Counted from the stretch's first letter, positions 1 to 8,128 are shown. The stretch: 64,000 bases of DNA from Tyzzerella sp. (GCA_017416155.1 JAFQDE010000015.1:86004-150003); one strand, 5' to 3'. The notes: generated from the sequence alone by a model not told the origin. Numbers and translations: made by a program.

Positions 1-1
1 A

Positions 2-130
2 AAGATTTCCACGGGGGAATGGAAGAGGGTATTGTTTGTGCCGACAGGAGCTTTGATGTCTACGGTTAGTTTTAATGAAGGGCAGAGCGTTCCGGGTATT
101 GCACACGGAATTGTGCTGGAACACTGTTAG
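2..130 (+). CDS. spoVAD: Stage V sporulation protein AD, C-terminal end (partial)
   Basis: Only the last 42 codons are present; the gene enters from the left edge and stops with TAG at 128-130. The readable tail contains LFVPTGALMSTVSFNEGQ followed by PGIAHGIVLE, which matches the conserved end of SpoVAD, the thiolase-fold protein that binds dipicolinic acid during its uptake into the forespore. The next gene, spoVAE, begins 12 nt later with its own GGAGG site, the usual spoVA order. Identity rests on this short tail plus the neighbour. Confidence 0.85.
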   Translation, partial: KISTGEWKRVLFVPTGALMSTVSFNEGQSVPGIAHGIVLEHC

Positions 131-142
131 GAGGAAAAAGTC

Positions 143-499
143 ATGGATTATTTATATGCATTTTTAATTGGCGGTGCAATCTGTGCAGTGGTGCAGATTC
201 TATTGGACCGCACGAAAATGATGCCAGGGCGCGTCATGGTACTTTTGGTGTGCACGGGTGCCGTACTTGGCTTTTTAAATATTTACCAACCGTTTGCAAA
301 ATTTGCGGGAGCAGGGGCAAGTGTTCCTCTTCTTGGATTTGGCAATGTACTTTGGAAGGGCGTGAAGGAGGCTGTGGACAAAGAAGGCTTCTTAGGAACA
401 TTTCTAGGTGGATTTAAAGCCAGTGCGGCAGGAATCTCGGCAGCGCTTATCTTTGGGTACCTTGCATCATTAATATTTGAGCCGAAAATGAAGAAGTAA
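143..499 (+). CDS. spoVAE: Stage V sporulation protein AE (SpoVAEb type)
   Basis: A 118-residue integral membrane protein with three or four hydrophobic segments: residues about 3-20, 30-48, a Gly/Ala-rich stretch near 55-75, and 92-112. The start is supported by GGAGGAAAAAG just upstream. Members of this family are part of the inner-membrane SpoVA channel that moves Ca-dipicolinate into the spore and releases it on germination. It directly follows the spoVAD end and looks like the last gene of the operon, since the next gene has its own promoter-like sequence. A sigma-G promoter would lie upstream of the window. Length and composition are normal for the family. Confidence 0.9.
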   Translation: MDYLYAFLIGGAICAVVQILLDRTKMMPGRVMVLLVCTGAVLGFLNIYQPFAKFAGAGASVPLLGFGNVLWKGVKEAVDKEGFLGTFLGGFKASAAGISAALIFGYLASLIFEPKMKK

Positions 500-548
500 A
501 ATCTGTGTAAAATTTTAAAGCCGCCGTGTTAAATTTGAGGAAATTCAG

Positions 549-577
549 TTGACTAAGGATTTTTCTGTGGTAATAAT
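549..577 (+). promoter_or_regulatory. Probable sigma-A promoter of the Na/Pi cotransporter gene
   Basis: TTGACT at 549-554, a 17-nt spacer and AATAAT at 572-577 (or TAATAA one base earlier with a 16-nt spacer). It lies 36 nt before the start codon. The -35 is strong and the -10 is moderate. Confidence 0.45.
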
Positions 578-612
578 GTGAATTGTGAGAAAAACTTAGG
601 AGGAAAATTTGT

Positions 613-2259
613 ATGGGTTATGAACAATTGTTTTTGTTTGCCGGCGGACTTGGTATGTTTATCTATGGTATGCAGATTATGTCGCAGGGACTTGAAAATG
701 CAGCCGGAAACAAAATGAAATCTCTATTGGAAGTATTGACAAAAAATAAATTGATGGGTGTTGCACTTGGAGCATTGATTACTGCAGTTATTCAAAGTTC
801 CTCTGCAACAACTGTCATGGTAGTCGGTTTTGTGAATGCCGGCATCATGAATTTGACACAGGCAATGGGCGTCATTATGGGTGCTAATATCGGTACAACG
901 ATGACTGCATGGATTGTATCCATGGGAGAGTGGGCATCGTTTTTGAAGCCATCTACATTGGCACCGGTCGCAATTGCAATTGGTGTAGTAGTTATGATGG
1001 TAGGAAAGAGACGTGCAACGAAGGATGTGGCAAGCATTGTTGTCGGATTTGGTCTTTTGTTTGTGGGTATTGACAATATGTCAAGTGCAATGTCAGGACT
1101 CAAAGAAGTTCCTGCTTTCACACAGTTATTTGTTAGCCTCGGAAGCAATCCGATTCTGGGAATATTGGTGGGCGCAGGTGTTACTGCTGTTATCCAAAGT
1201 TCCTCTGCATCAGTTGGTATTTTGCAAAGTTTGGCAGTAGCGGGACTTATCCCATTTAACTCTGCTGTATACATTATCATGGGCCAGAATATCGGTACTT
1301 GCGTAACTGCAATGTTATCTAGTATGGGAGCAAAGAAAAATGCGAAGACAGCAGCACTTATGCATCTGCTCTTCAACATTATAGGTACGGTTATCTTCAG
1401 TGTGGCATCGATTGCATTCTTCCAGATTGTAAATCCGTCATGGGGCAGAGACATGATTACTGCAACGCAGATTAGTACGGTGCACACAGCGTTTAATATA
1501 GCTACAACCTTGTTATTGTTCCCTGCTTCTAATTTGATTATTAAATTGGCGAAGAAGATTGGCAGGGTCAATGAGGAGGAACAGGATGACAGAGTGGTTT
1601 CACTTGACGACCGTATGTTGCAGACACCTACAATTGCGCTTCAGGCAACTATGCGCGAAGTTGGTCGTATGGGAGATTTGGTAAAAGACACCTTAGATGT
1701 TGCAAGACGTGTTTTGTTTACAAAAACGAAAGAAGATATTCGTTTGCTTCGTGATGATGAAGATAAAGTAGACAAGATGTGTGCAGCAATCTCAGATTAT
1801 GTAATTAAACTTACAAGACTGCAGATTAGCGATAGAGAACATGAAAATGTGACACGTATGCTTCAGGTTGTTTCTGATATTGAACGCGTAGGTGATTACT
1901 GTGAAAACATTTCTGAGTTTGCGGAAGAGATGTCAGAGAAAAAATTGAGTTTCTCAGACATTGGTACGAACGAATTGAAAGAGATGATTGAGGTCTGTGC
2001 AGACTGTTACGAATATGCGATTCAGGCATTTATGGAAAATGACAAGGAGAAGGCATTAAAGGTTATTGAAAATGAAATCAGGGCCGATGAACTGGAAGTA
2101 CAGCTTCGTACGAAACATATCAAACGTCTGACAAATCAGGAATGCAATACAGAGGCGGGTATCGTATTCTTAGATACGGTCATTTGCTTGGAGCGTATTT
2201 CAGACCATGCAAGAAATATTGCGGAAGAGGTTCTTGGAACAGAAATGGATGATGAATAA
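613..2259 (+). CDS. Na/Pi cotransporter family protein with C-terminal PhoU-like domain
   Basis: A 548-residue membrane protein of the NptA/YjbB (SLC34-like) family, expected to import phosphate with sodium or to export it. The family signature occurs twice as inverted-repeat halves: QSSSATT at residues 61-67 and QSSSASV near 196-202. About eight membrane segments end near residue 315. From about 335 to 545 there is a soluble helical PhoU-like domain typical of the bacterial fusion form, which is thought to link transport to phosphate status. The start has a good GGAGGAAAAT site. It is probably monocistronic, as a hairpin terminator follows at 2266. A phosphate link to the two-component system at 3608 is only an inference from proximity. 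Confidence 0.88.
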   Translation: MGYEQLFLFAGGLGMFIYGMQIMSQGLENAAGNKMKSLLEVLTKNKLMGVALGALITAVIQSSSATTVMVVGFVNAGIMNLTQAMGVIMGANIGTTMTAWIVSMGEWASFLKPSTLAPVAIAIGVVVMMVGKRRATKDVASIVVGFGLLFVGIDNMSSAMSGLKEVPAFTQLFVSLGSNPILGILVGAGVTAVIQSSSASVGILQSLAVAGLIPFNSAVYIIMGQNIGTCVTAMLSSMGAKKNAKTAALMHLLFNIIGTVIFSVASIAFFQIVNPSWGRDMITATQISTVHTAFNIATTLLLFPASNLIIKLAKKIGRVNEEEQDDRVVSLDDRMLQTPTIALQATMREVGRMGDLVKDTLDVARRVLFTKTKEDIRLLRDDEDKVDKMCAAISDYVIKLTRLQISDREHENVTRMLQVVSDIERVGDYCENISEFAEEMSEKKLSFSDIGTNELKEMIEVCADCYEYAIQAFMENDKEKALKVIENEIRADELEVQLRTKHIKRLTNQECNTEAGIVFLDTVICLERISDHARNIAEEVLGTEMDDE

Positions 2260-2265
2260 AACGGA

Positions 2266-2297
2266 GAGCGGTGCAAGTTGCATCGCTCATGTTTTTT
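2266..2297 (+). terminator. Rho-independent terminator after the Na/Pi cotransporter
   Basis: A 10-bp stem (2266-2275 with 2279-2288, one G-U pair) around a 3-nt loop, followed by seven T at 2291-2297. Confidence 0.8.
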
Positions 2298-2385
2298 TAG
2301 AAAAAGGGTTGATTTCTAAAAAATGTTATGATAGACTACTCAAGTGACAAGACAGATGTAAATACAACAGAAGAGAGGCGAAAAT

Positions 2386-3450
2386 ATGAATGGTTTAAAG
2401 AAGTTAACAAATCGAATTTTTATAGAAGGGTTGTCCGGAATGGCGCATGGACTTTTTGCCACATTGATTATCGGAACCATTATTCAGCAGATTGGTACAC
2501 TGATTGGTGGCAATGTCGGCGATTTGATTTTTGTGGTGGGTAAGGTAGCAGCGGCACTTACCGGAGCAGGTATCGGTGTCGGAGTTGCCTATAAGTTTAA
2601 AGAGAGTTCTTTGGTAGTGTTATCAGCAGCAAGCGCAGGTATGGTAGGCGCATTTGCAAGTAAGATATTGGCAGGTGCCGTGTTGGTAGATGGTGCAATG
2701 GTGTTTGCCGGTCCGGGTGAACCACTTGGCGCATTCTTGGCAGCCTACATAGGTATTGAAGTTGGACGCTTGGTGACTGGAAAGACGAAGGTAGATATTA
2801 TCGTAACGCCACTTATGACAATCGGAGCGGGTTCTGTGGTTGGTATTATTCTTGGACCACCGATCTCAAAATTTATGACAATGCTTGGAGAGTTGATTAA
2901 CTGGGGAACAGAGCAACAGCCATTCCTTATGGGAATTATCGTATCTGTATTGATGGGTATGATTCTGACATTGCCAATCAGTTCAGCAGCGTTGGGTGTT
3001 ATTTTAAATCTTTCCGGATTGGCAGCAGGAGCAGCAACGGTTGGATGCTGTTGTAACATGGTAGGCTTTGCAGTGGCAAGTTACCGAGAGAATAAAGTGG
3101 GAGGACTGCTTGCCCAGGGAATCGGAACTTCTATGCTTCAAGTTCCGAACATTGTGAAGAAACCGATTATCTGGCTTCCGGCTATTTTGTCCAGCGCAAT
3201 TCTTGGTCCGGTTGGAACAATGGTATTCCAGATGACAAATAATGCAACCGGTTCCGGCATGGGAACGGCAGGACTTGTCGGACAGATTATGACATGGCAG
3301 ACTATGATTGGAACAGAGACTCCAGGAGTGCTGCTTGTGAAGATTCTACTTATTCAGGTGATTTTACCGGCAATTGTGACACTTCTCATCTCAGAATTTA
3401 TGAGAAAGAAAAAGTGGATTAAATATGGTGATATGAAATTAGATCTATAA
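2386..3450 (+). CDS. PTS-type EIIC-like membrane protein (PTS_EIIC_2 family)
   Basis: A 354-residue, Gly/Ala-rich polytopic protein with roughly ten membrane segments. Features such as the GIGVGVAYKFK and AGPGEPLGAFLAAYIG stretches, and the GTAGLVGQ region near residue 295, match the stand-alone PTS transporter subunit IIC family found in Firmicutes. No EIIA, EIIB or sugar-metabolism gene is nearby, so the substrate and even PTS dependence are unknown. The start at 2386 follows AGAGAGGCG; an overlapping frame beginning at 2328 is spurious. A strong terminator follows, so it is a single-gene unit. Confidence 0.75.
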   Translation: MNGLKKLTNRIFIEGLSGMAHGLFATLIIGTIIQQIGTLIGGNVGDLIFVVGKVAAALTGAGIGVGVAYKFKESSLVVLSAASAGMVGAFASKILAGAVLVDGAMVFAGPGEPLGAFLAAYIGIEVGRLVTGKTKVDIIVTPLMTIGAGSVVGIILGPPISKFMTMLGELINWGTEQQPFLMGIIVSVLMGMILTLPISSAALGVILNLSGLAAGAATVGCCCNMVGFAVASYRENKVGGLLAQGIGTSMLQVPNIVKKPIIWLPAILSSAILGPVGTMVFQMTNNATGSGMGTAGLVGQIMTWQTMIGTETPGVLLVKILLIQVILPAIVTLLISEFMRKKKWIKYGDMKLDL

Positions 3451-3458
3451 GAATATTG

Positions 3459-3500
3459 AACAGACTCGCGCTTACTGATACAAGTGTGAGTCTGTTTTTT
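3459..3500 (+). terminator. Rho-independent terminator
   Basis: A 15-bp stem (3459-3473 with 3482-3496, minor mismatch) and an 8-nt loop, running into a T tract ending at 3500. It separates the EIIC-like gene from the two-component system. Confidence 0.85.
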
Positions 3501-3539
3501 ACATATTTTTAACAAAGATATGATTTTACATTTTACATG

Positions 3540-3569
3540 TTGCGTCTATAGTGATATAGAGTTTATACT
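3540..3569 (+). promoter_or_regulatory. Probable sigma-A promoter of the two-component operon
   Basis: TTGCGT at 3540-3545, an 18-nt spacer and TATACT at 3564-3569, 38 nt before the response-regulator start. The spacer contains CTATAGTGATATAG, a small palindrome that might be an operator. Confidence 0.5.
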
Positions 3570-3607
3570 AATAGAGTAAGCATTAATATGCGAATGGAGA
3601 AATAAAG

Positions 3608-4288
3608 ATGATATATTGTGTAGAAGATGATGGTAACATTCGAGAATTAGTTGTATATACGCTGAACGCAACGGGAATGAACGCTCGTGGTTTTGGCGAT
3701 GGGAAAAGTTTTATGAAGGCTTTAGAAGAAGAGATGCCGGAGCTTGTGCTTCTGGACATCATGCTTCCGGGAGAGGATGGCCTTCACATTTTGAAAAGAT
3801 TGAAGGAATCTTCGAAGACAAAGCAAATTCCGGTGATTATGGTGACTGCAAAAGGAAATGAGTATGATAAAGTCATTGGACTTGATACAGGGGCAGATGA
3901 TTATGTGTCAAAGCCGTTTGGTATGATGGAGTTAGTCTCTCGTATCAAAGCAGTACTTCGTAGGACAAAACAGAATCAGGAAGCAGAAGAGTATGTGCTT
4001 GGCAATATCAGAATGGACTTAAAATGCCATGAAGTTTTTGTGGATGATCGGCCGCTTACACTGACTTATAAAGAGTTTGAGTTGCTTAGAAAGTTGATGA
4101 AATACAGAAAAACCGTGTTGACACGCGACAGGCTGCTGGAAGAAATCTGGGGATATGAGTTTACAGGGGAGACTAGAACTGTCGATGTGCATATACGGAC
4201 ACTTAGGCAAAAATTGGGGAACGCAGGGGACATGATTGAAACTGTTCGCGGCGTAGGATATCGTATGGGAGAAAATTATGGGGAATGA
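3608..4288 (+). CDS. OmpR/PhoB-family response regulator
   Basis: A 226-residue two-domain regulator. The receiver domain (about 1-120) has acidic residues EDD at 6-8, the phosphoacceptor Asp50 in LLDIMLPGEDG, the switch Thr in MVTAKG and the conserved Lys in VSKPFG. The C-terminal winged-helix DNA-binding domain (about 128-224) carries LTYKEFELLRKLM and the VDVHIRTLRQKLG recognition-helix region. It most resembles PhoP/PhoB-like regulators of Clostridia, but the regulon cannot be read here. It overlaps the following kinase by 11 nt, so the pair is translationally coupled. Confidence 0.92.
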   Translation: MIYCVEDDGNIRELVVYTLNATGMNARGFGDGKSFMKALEEEMPELVLLDIMLPGEDGLHILKRLKESSKTKQIPVIMVTAKGNEYDKVIGLDTGADDYVSKPFGMMELVSRIKAVLRRTKQNQEAEEYVLGNIRMDLKCHEVFVDDRPLTLTYKEFELLRKLMKYRKTVLTRDRLLEEIWGYEFTGETRTVDVHIRTLRQKLGNAGDMIETVRGVGYRMGENYGE

Positions 4289-4982
4289 TTTGGCGAATCG
4301 TGTAGAAGACGAAATTGTAAAAATGCGAAAAGAGTTCTCTGCGAATGTGTCGCATGAGCTAAAGACACCGCTTACTTCTATTTCGGGATATGCGGAGATT
4401 ATGAAAAGTGGTATGGTAAATCGCGAGGATATGATTGTGTTTTCTGAACGTATTTACAAAGAAGCAAGTCGTATGATTACATTGATTGATGATATTATTA
4501 AATTGTCAAGACTTGATGAAGATAGCGTGGAAGTGGAACGTGAGGAAGTTGACTTGTACGAGATGTGTCAGGATATTGTGGAACGCCTCGCTATGTCTGC
4601 AGAGAAGAGAAATGTTCATGTGCATCTGAATGGAGAGCCCACAGTATATTATGGTGTCAAGCAAATGCTGGATGAGATGATTTTTAACCTCTGTGAAAAT
4701 GCAATTAAGTATAATGTGCCGGATGGTAAGGTAATGATTAGGATTGAAAATGCGCTGGAGGGTATTAAGGTAATCATTGAAGATACCGGAATCGGGATTC
4801 CGAAGGACCAGCATGAGCGTGTGTTTGAACGTTTTTATCGCGTGGATAAGAGCCATTCAAAGGAAACAGGAGGAACAGGTCTGGGGCTTTCTATTGTAAA
4901 GCATGCTGCCATTTTTCATCATGCTCAGATTCGAATGGAAAGTGAGGTAGGAGCAGGAACAAAAATGGAGATTGTTTTCTAA
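4278..4982 (+). CDS. Sensor histidine kinase reduced to the catalytic core (no sensor or membrane region)
   Basis: A 234-residue kinase that begins about 26 residues before its phosphoacceptor His27 in the H box (SANVSHELKTPLTS). The N box (NLCENAIKYN), G1 (DTGIGIP), F box (FERFYRVD) and G2 (GGTGLGLSIV) follow in order, so the catalytic machinery looks complete. PhoR-type partners of such regulators normally have two membrane segments plus HAMP and PAS domains, several hundred residues before the H box. None is present in any frame, because the start codon overlaps the regulator stop. It is therefore predicted to be cytoplasmic. Either the sensor was deleted or the protein is a stand-alone kinase that receives its signal from another protein. 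Confidence 0.9.
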   Translation: MGNDLANRVEDEIVKMRKEFSANVSHELKTPLTSISGYAEIMKSGMVNREDMIVFSERIYKEASRMITLIDDIIKLSRLDEDSVEVEREEVDLYEMCQDIVERLAMSAEKRNVHVHLNGEPTVYYGVKQMLDEMIFNLCENAIKYNVPDGKVMIRIENALEGIKVIIEDTGIGIPKDQHERVFERFYRVDKSHSKETGGTGLGLSIVKHAAIFHHAQIRMESEVGAGTKMEIVF

Positions 4983-4998
4983 AAGTTTTATGAAATGT

Positions 4999-5027
4999 AT
5001 GACAGGGTTCTTCTGATATGATATAAT
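4999..5027 (+). promoter_or_regulatory. Probable sigma-A promoter of the alarmone synthetase gene
   Basis: ATGACA at 4999-5004, a 17-nt spacer and consensus TATAAT at 5022-5027, 41 nt before the start codon. No terminator is visible between the kinase and this promoter. Confidence 0.6.
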
Positions 5028-5068
5028 AATCTTCGGCAAATAGGTGGAAGAATAGAGGAGAAAACTGA

Positions 5069-5719
5069 ATGCATAATGCAATTAAGAACTATGAGGACGT
5101 GGATAGTTGGAAGACGATTATGTTTCTTTACAACGCAGCCCTCAAAGAAGTAGAGACAAAATTAGAGATTTTAAATGATGAATTTCAACATGTTCATCAA
5201 TATAATCCCATAGAGCACATTAAGACAAGAATCAAGACACCGGAAAGTATCGTTAAAAAACTGAAACGCTACGGATATGAAACGTCAGTGGAAAACATGG
5301 TGAAATACATTAATGACATCGCAGGTGTGAGACTGATTTGCTCTTTCACATCAGATATCTATCGTCTTGCCAGTATGATTGGTAATCAAAGTGACCTTAA
5401 AGTTATCTCTATCAAGGATTATATTAAAAATCCAAAGGATAGTGGATATAAGAGTTTTCATATGTTGGTATCTGTGCCGGTTTTTCTGTCAGATAGCGTT
5501 GTTGAGACAAAAGTAGAGATTCAGATTCGAACCATTGCGATGGATTTCTGGGCAAGTTTGGAGCACAAGATTTATTACAAATTCGAGGGGCATGCACCGG
5601 CGTACATTAGCGAAGATCTGAAATCCTGTGCAGAGATGGTTTCTCAGTTAGATGAGAGAATGTTGTTACTCAATGAAGCAATTCAAAAATGTTTGGAAAC
5701 GTCGGAAGAAAAGGATTGA
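5069..5719 (+). CDS. Small alarmone synthetase (RelA/SpoT synthetase domain only, RelQ-like)
   Basis: A 216-residue protein consisting of one (p)ppGpp synthetase domain. It makes pppGpp/ppGpp from ATP and GTP or GDP in the cytoplasm. Visible signatures are RIKTPESIVKKLKRYG near residue 50, INDIAGVRLICSF near 80, KDSGYKSFHMLV near 125 and VEIQIRTIAMDFWASLEHK near 150. There is no HD hydrolase, TGS or ACT domain, so it is a monofunctional SAS; length and C-terminal helix fit RelQ (YjbM) better than RelP. The start follows GAGGAGAAAACTGA. It is a single-gene unit closed by a terminator at 5743. Confidence 0.88.
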   Translation: MHNAIKNYEDVDSWKTIMFLYNAALKEVETKLEILNDEFQHVHQYNPIEHIKTRIKTPESIVKKLKRYGYETSVENMVKYINDIAGVRLICSFTSDIYRLASMIGNQSDLKVISIKDYIKNPKDSGYKSFHMLVSVPVFLSDSVVETKVEIQIRTIAMDFWASLEHKIYYKFEGHAPAYISEDLKSCAEMVSQLDERMLLLNEAIQKCLETSEEKD

Positions 5720-5742
5720 TTTTGTCTATTAAAAGAGTAAAA

Positions 5743-5778
5743 TATACCTATAAGCAGAAATGTTTATAGGTATTTTTT
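5743..5778 (+). terminator. Rho-independent terminator
   Basis: A 10-bp perfect stem (5743-5752 with 5764-5773), an 11-nt loop and a T tract to 5778. Confidence 0.8.
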
Positions 5779-5814
5779 ATGAGTGCATTTTAGCTGCGCG
5801 AGGGGGATAAGCGT

Positions 5815-6693
5815 ATGAAGAAGTACTTAAATAAGCAGTTCGGTATGGAGATGTTGCTTGCGGTTGTTGGTGGAACGCTGTTTTCATGTGGTGTAAATAT
5901 CTTAATTACTCCATTGGGACTATATAATGGTGGTTTCATGGGTATGGCGCAATTGATTCGTACTGGGTTGGTTCAAGGATTAAAGTTATCATTTTTGAGT
6001 AAGTACGACATTGCCGGCATTATTTATTATATTATCAATATTCCACTGTTCTATTGGGCGTGGAAGGAAATGGGAAAGATGTTTTTGTTCAAGTCTCTTG
6101 TGACAGTTACCATTCAAACGTTGTGGATGACATTTTTACCAATTCCAACGGAACCGATTTTCTCAGATTATTTGACATCTTGTATTATTGGAGGTCTTGT
6201 TGTCGGAACAGGTGTCGGAACCATTTTGCGTGGTAGAAGTTCGGGCGGGGGACAGGATATTGTCGGTGTTATCTGTGCGAAGAAGTTTCCGAATTTCAGC
6301 GTTGGCAAGATTACCATTATGATGAATGTAGTGATCTATGCAATCTGTCTGTGGATGTTTGATATTGAGATTGTGGTTTACTCACTTATTTACACAACCG
6401 TACTTGCAATGGCGTGTGACCGAGTTCATGTGCAGAATATCAATATGAGTGCCATGATTTTCACGAAGAAGGATGGTATTTCTGATGCGGTTCTAAAGGA
6501 AATGAGACGCGGTGTAACTGCATGGGATGGTGTTGGAGCATACACGAAGGAAGACACACACATTTACTATATTATGATTTCAAAATATGAGGTTGAAAAA
6601 CTGAAAGAGATTGTACATAGAATTGATCCACAGGCGTTTGTGGTGCTGAACGAAGGCAGTAGAGTCGTGGGGAATTTTGAAAAGAGATTGTAA
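5815..6693 (+). CDS. YitT family membrane protein (first of two in the window)
   Basis: A 292-residue protein with five or six membrane segments in the first about 215 residues (DUF161-type region with SSGGGQDIVG) and a cytoplasmic C-terminal DUF2179 domain (about 225-290) containing RRGVTAWDGVGAYTKE and IDPQAFVVLNEG. The family is widespread in Firmicutes; its transport substrate is not established. The start is preceded by GAGGGGGAT. A paralogue with the same domain order lies at 40215-41054. Only a weak GC-rich hairpin (6703-6724) separates it from the convergent gene at 6727. Confidence 0.88.
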   Translation: MKKYLNKQFGMEMLLAVVGGTLFSCGVNILITPLGLYNGGFMGMAQLIRTGLVQGLKLSFLSKYDIAGIIYYIINIPLFYWAWKEMGKMFLFKSLVTVTIQTLWMTFLPIPTEPIFSDYLTSCIIGGLVVGTGVGTILRGRSSGGGQDIVGVICAKKFPNFSVGKITIMMNVVIYAICLWMFDIEIVVYSLIYTTVLAMACDRVHVQNINMSAMIFTKKDGISDAVLKEMRRGVTAWDGVGAYTKEDTHIYYIMISKYEVEKLKEIVHRIDPQAFVVLNEGSRVVGNFEKRL

Positions 6694-6702
6694 GTATTAT
6701 GT

Positions 6703-6724
6703 AGGGGCACCCGAGGGTGCTCCT
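6703..6724 (+). terminator. Short hairpin between convergent genes (weak terminator)
   Basis: A 10-bp arm pair (6703-6712 with 6715-6724, one G-U) around a 2-nt gap, followed only by TTGTT. It could act for both strands, but the T tract is poor. Confidence 0.4.
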
Positions 6725-6726
6725 TG

Positions 6727-7137
6727 TTAGTTGCCACAACCTGCAAGACATTTTGCAAGGCAAGCAGTAGTTGTTATCAGAAGTGAGAAAAAGAAAAAGA
6801 GGGCACCAACCACGATCGCACCGATTACGCTTGTAGCAGCAAACGTAATGGCAAGGAGAATCACCGAGAACAGAATTGTACCCAAGATACCGATCAAGAC
6901 GGCATTCAGAGAAGTACAACATCCGTTGCATTCAGCAGTTTCTCTAGAAAGTGATGTGGCGAGGAGTGTTACTGCGAGGTAAACAATGGCGATACCTAAT
7001 GCAACGATATAGAATATCGGTGTCAAAGTAATCACAGCTGTGATTTGCAAAAAAGCAGCGATGATACCGATAATTAAACTTGCAACAAGGGCAATGCCAG
7101 AGCAGTCTCGTCTTTTTCCACAGTTAACGATAGACAT
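6727..7137 (-). CDS. Small cysteine-rich membrane protein of unknown function
   Basis: A 136-residue protein with four strongly hydrophobic segments. Cysteines lie in the N-terminal stretch (MSIVNCGKRRDCSG), in a central loop (CNGCC near residue 72) and at the C terminus (CLAKCLAGCGN). I chose the start at 7137 because a perfect AAAGGAGGTG lies 7 nt upstream; a longer frame starting at 7221 would put that site inside the gene. I recognise the general type as an uncharacterised family common in spore-forming Clostridia but cannot assign a function. The upstream sequence carries a possible sporulation sigma-factor promoter (7159-7186). Confidence 0.7.
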   Translation of the reverse strand: MSIVNCGKRRDCSGIALVASLIIGIIAAFLQITAVITLTPIFYIVALGIAIVYLAVTLLATSLSRETAECNGCCTSLNAVLIGILGTILFSVILLAITFAATSVIGAIVVGALFFFFSLLITTTACLAKCLAGCGN

Positions 7138-7158
7138 AGAATTCACCTCCTTTACAAA

Positions 7159-7186
7159 TAATGTATGCAGAAAGGTTTTGGCGGGT
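7159..7186 (-). promoter_or_regulatory. Possible sigma-K/sigma-E-type sporulation promoter
   Basis: Read on the minus strand: AC at 7186-7185, a 17-nt gap, then CATACATTA at 7167-7159. This fits the published sigma-K pattern (AC, 16-17 nt, CATANNNTA), and its -10 also resembles the sigma-E -10. The predicted transcript start would fall at the edge of the ribosome-binding site, leaving almost no leader, which weakens the call. Confidence 0.3.
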
Positions 7187-7192
7187 GAAGCC

Positions 7193-7222
7193 TTGACAAT
7201 CTCAATCGCACTTTTATACAAT
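7193..7222 (+). promoter_or_regulatory. Sigma-A promoter of the purine-nucleoside phosphorylase gene
   Basis: Consensus TTGACA at 7193-7198, an 18-nt spacer and TACAAT at 7217-7222, 35 nt before the start codon. Confidence 0.65.
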
Positions 7223-7257
7223 GATAATAACTATAAAGAAATGATGTAGGTGATATT

Positions 7258-8091
7258 ATGAATCCAGTTTATGAAAAACTACAAAAGTGTTATGAAAGCG
7301 TAAAACAAAAGGTTGACTTCCAACCGGAGATTGCCTTGGTGCTTGGCTCTGGTCTAGGTGACTACGGTGAATCGATAGATGTCGTTGCGACAGTTAATTA
7401 CAACGACATTGAAGGATTCCCAGTATCAACAGTGGAGGGTCACAAAGGACGTTTTATCTTTGGATATATCGAGGGTGTCCCGGTTGTGTGTATGCAAGGC
7501 CGTGTGCATTATTATGAAGGATATCCGATGACAGACGTGGTTTTGCCGACGCGCCTTATGAAAATGATGGGGGCAAAGGTACTCTTTTTAACAAATGCAG
7601 CAGGAGGGTTAAATTATGATTTTCAAGCCGGTGATTTTATGATGATTACCGACCATATTATGAATTTTGTTCCGTCACCACTGATTGGACCGAATATCAA
7701 TGAACTTGGTGCACGATTCCCGGATATGAGTGATATCTACAAAAAAGACCTTCAGAAGATTTTGAGAGATACAGCGAAGGAACTTGGAATTAAGCTTCAG
7801 GAAGGTGTGTATATCCAGTTGAGTGGACCAAATTATGAGACGCCGACAGAAGTAAAAATGTGTAGAATACTTGGGGCAGATGCGGCAGGTATGAGTACAG
7901 CAGCAGAGGCAGTGGCTGCAAACCATATGGGTATGAAGGTGTGCGGAATCTCATGCATTACAAACTTGGGATGCGGTATGCTAGATGTACCATTGTCACA
8001 TACAGAAGTACAGGAGACTGCTGACCGAGTAGCAGTAGATTTTAAGAAATTAGTTACACAAGCTATCATCAACATTTATAAATATATGTAA
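7258..8091 (+). CDS. punA: Purine-nucleoside phosphorylase (trimeric, guanosine/inosine type)
   Basis: A 277-residue enzyme that splits purine (deoxy)ribonucleosides with phosphate to the free base and (deoxy)ribose 1-phosphate. Signatures are LVLGSGLGDYGE for phosphate binding near residue 28, the QGRVHYYEGY stretch, LTNAAGGLN, the base-site region GPNYETPTEV and GISCITN with the Asn that favours 6-oxopurines. These place it in class I (PunA/DeoD2-like), not the hexameric DeoD family. The start follows AGGTGAT. It precedes a nucleoside-type ABC transporter, so its likely role is salvage of imported purine nucleosides. Confidence 0.93.
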   Translation: MNPVYEKLQKCYESVKQKVDFQPEIALVLGSGLGDYGESIDVVATVNYNDIEGFPVSTVEGHKGRFIFGYIEGVPVVCMQGRVHYYEGYPMTDVVLPTRLMKMMGAKVLFLTNAAGGLNYDFQAGDFMMITDHIMNFVPSPLIGPNINELGARFPDMSDIYKKDLQKILRDTAKELGIKLQEGVYIQLSGPNYETPTEVKMCRILGADAAGMSTAAEAVAANHMGMKVCGISCITNLGCGMLDVPLSHTEVQETADRVAVDFKKLVTQAIINIYKYM

Positions 8092-8094
8092 ATT

Positions 8095-8128
8095 TATGGC
8101 TCTGCTCCAATTTTGGAGTAGAGCCATA
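8095..8128 (+). terminator. Strong hairpin after the phosphorylase (terminator or processing site)
   Basis: An approximately 16-bp stem (8095-8110 with 8113-8128, one G-U) with a 2-nt loop, but followed by only a short T run. It may give partial termination, allowing read-through into the transporter genes. I see no convincing separate promoter in 8129-8228. Confidence 0.55.

Noticed and set aside
792-1571. A 259-codon open frame on the minus strand inside the Na/Pi cotransporter gene
   Set aside because: It is opposite a clearly conserved gene, has no ribosome-binding site or family resemblance, and its composition mirrors the hydrophobic sense strand.
2308-2330. Promoter before the PTS-like gene (TTGATT and TATGAT)
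   Set aside because: The spacing is only 12 nt, too short for sigma-A; no better pair was found.
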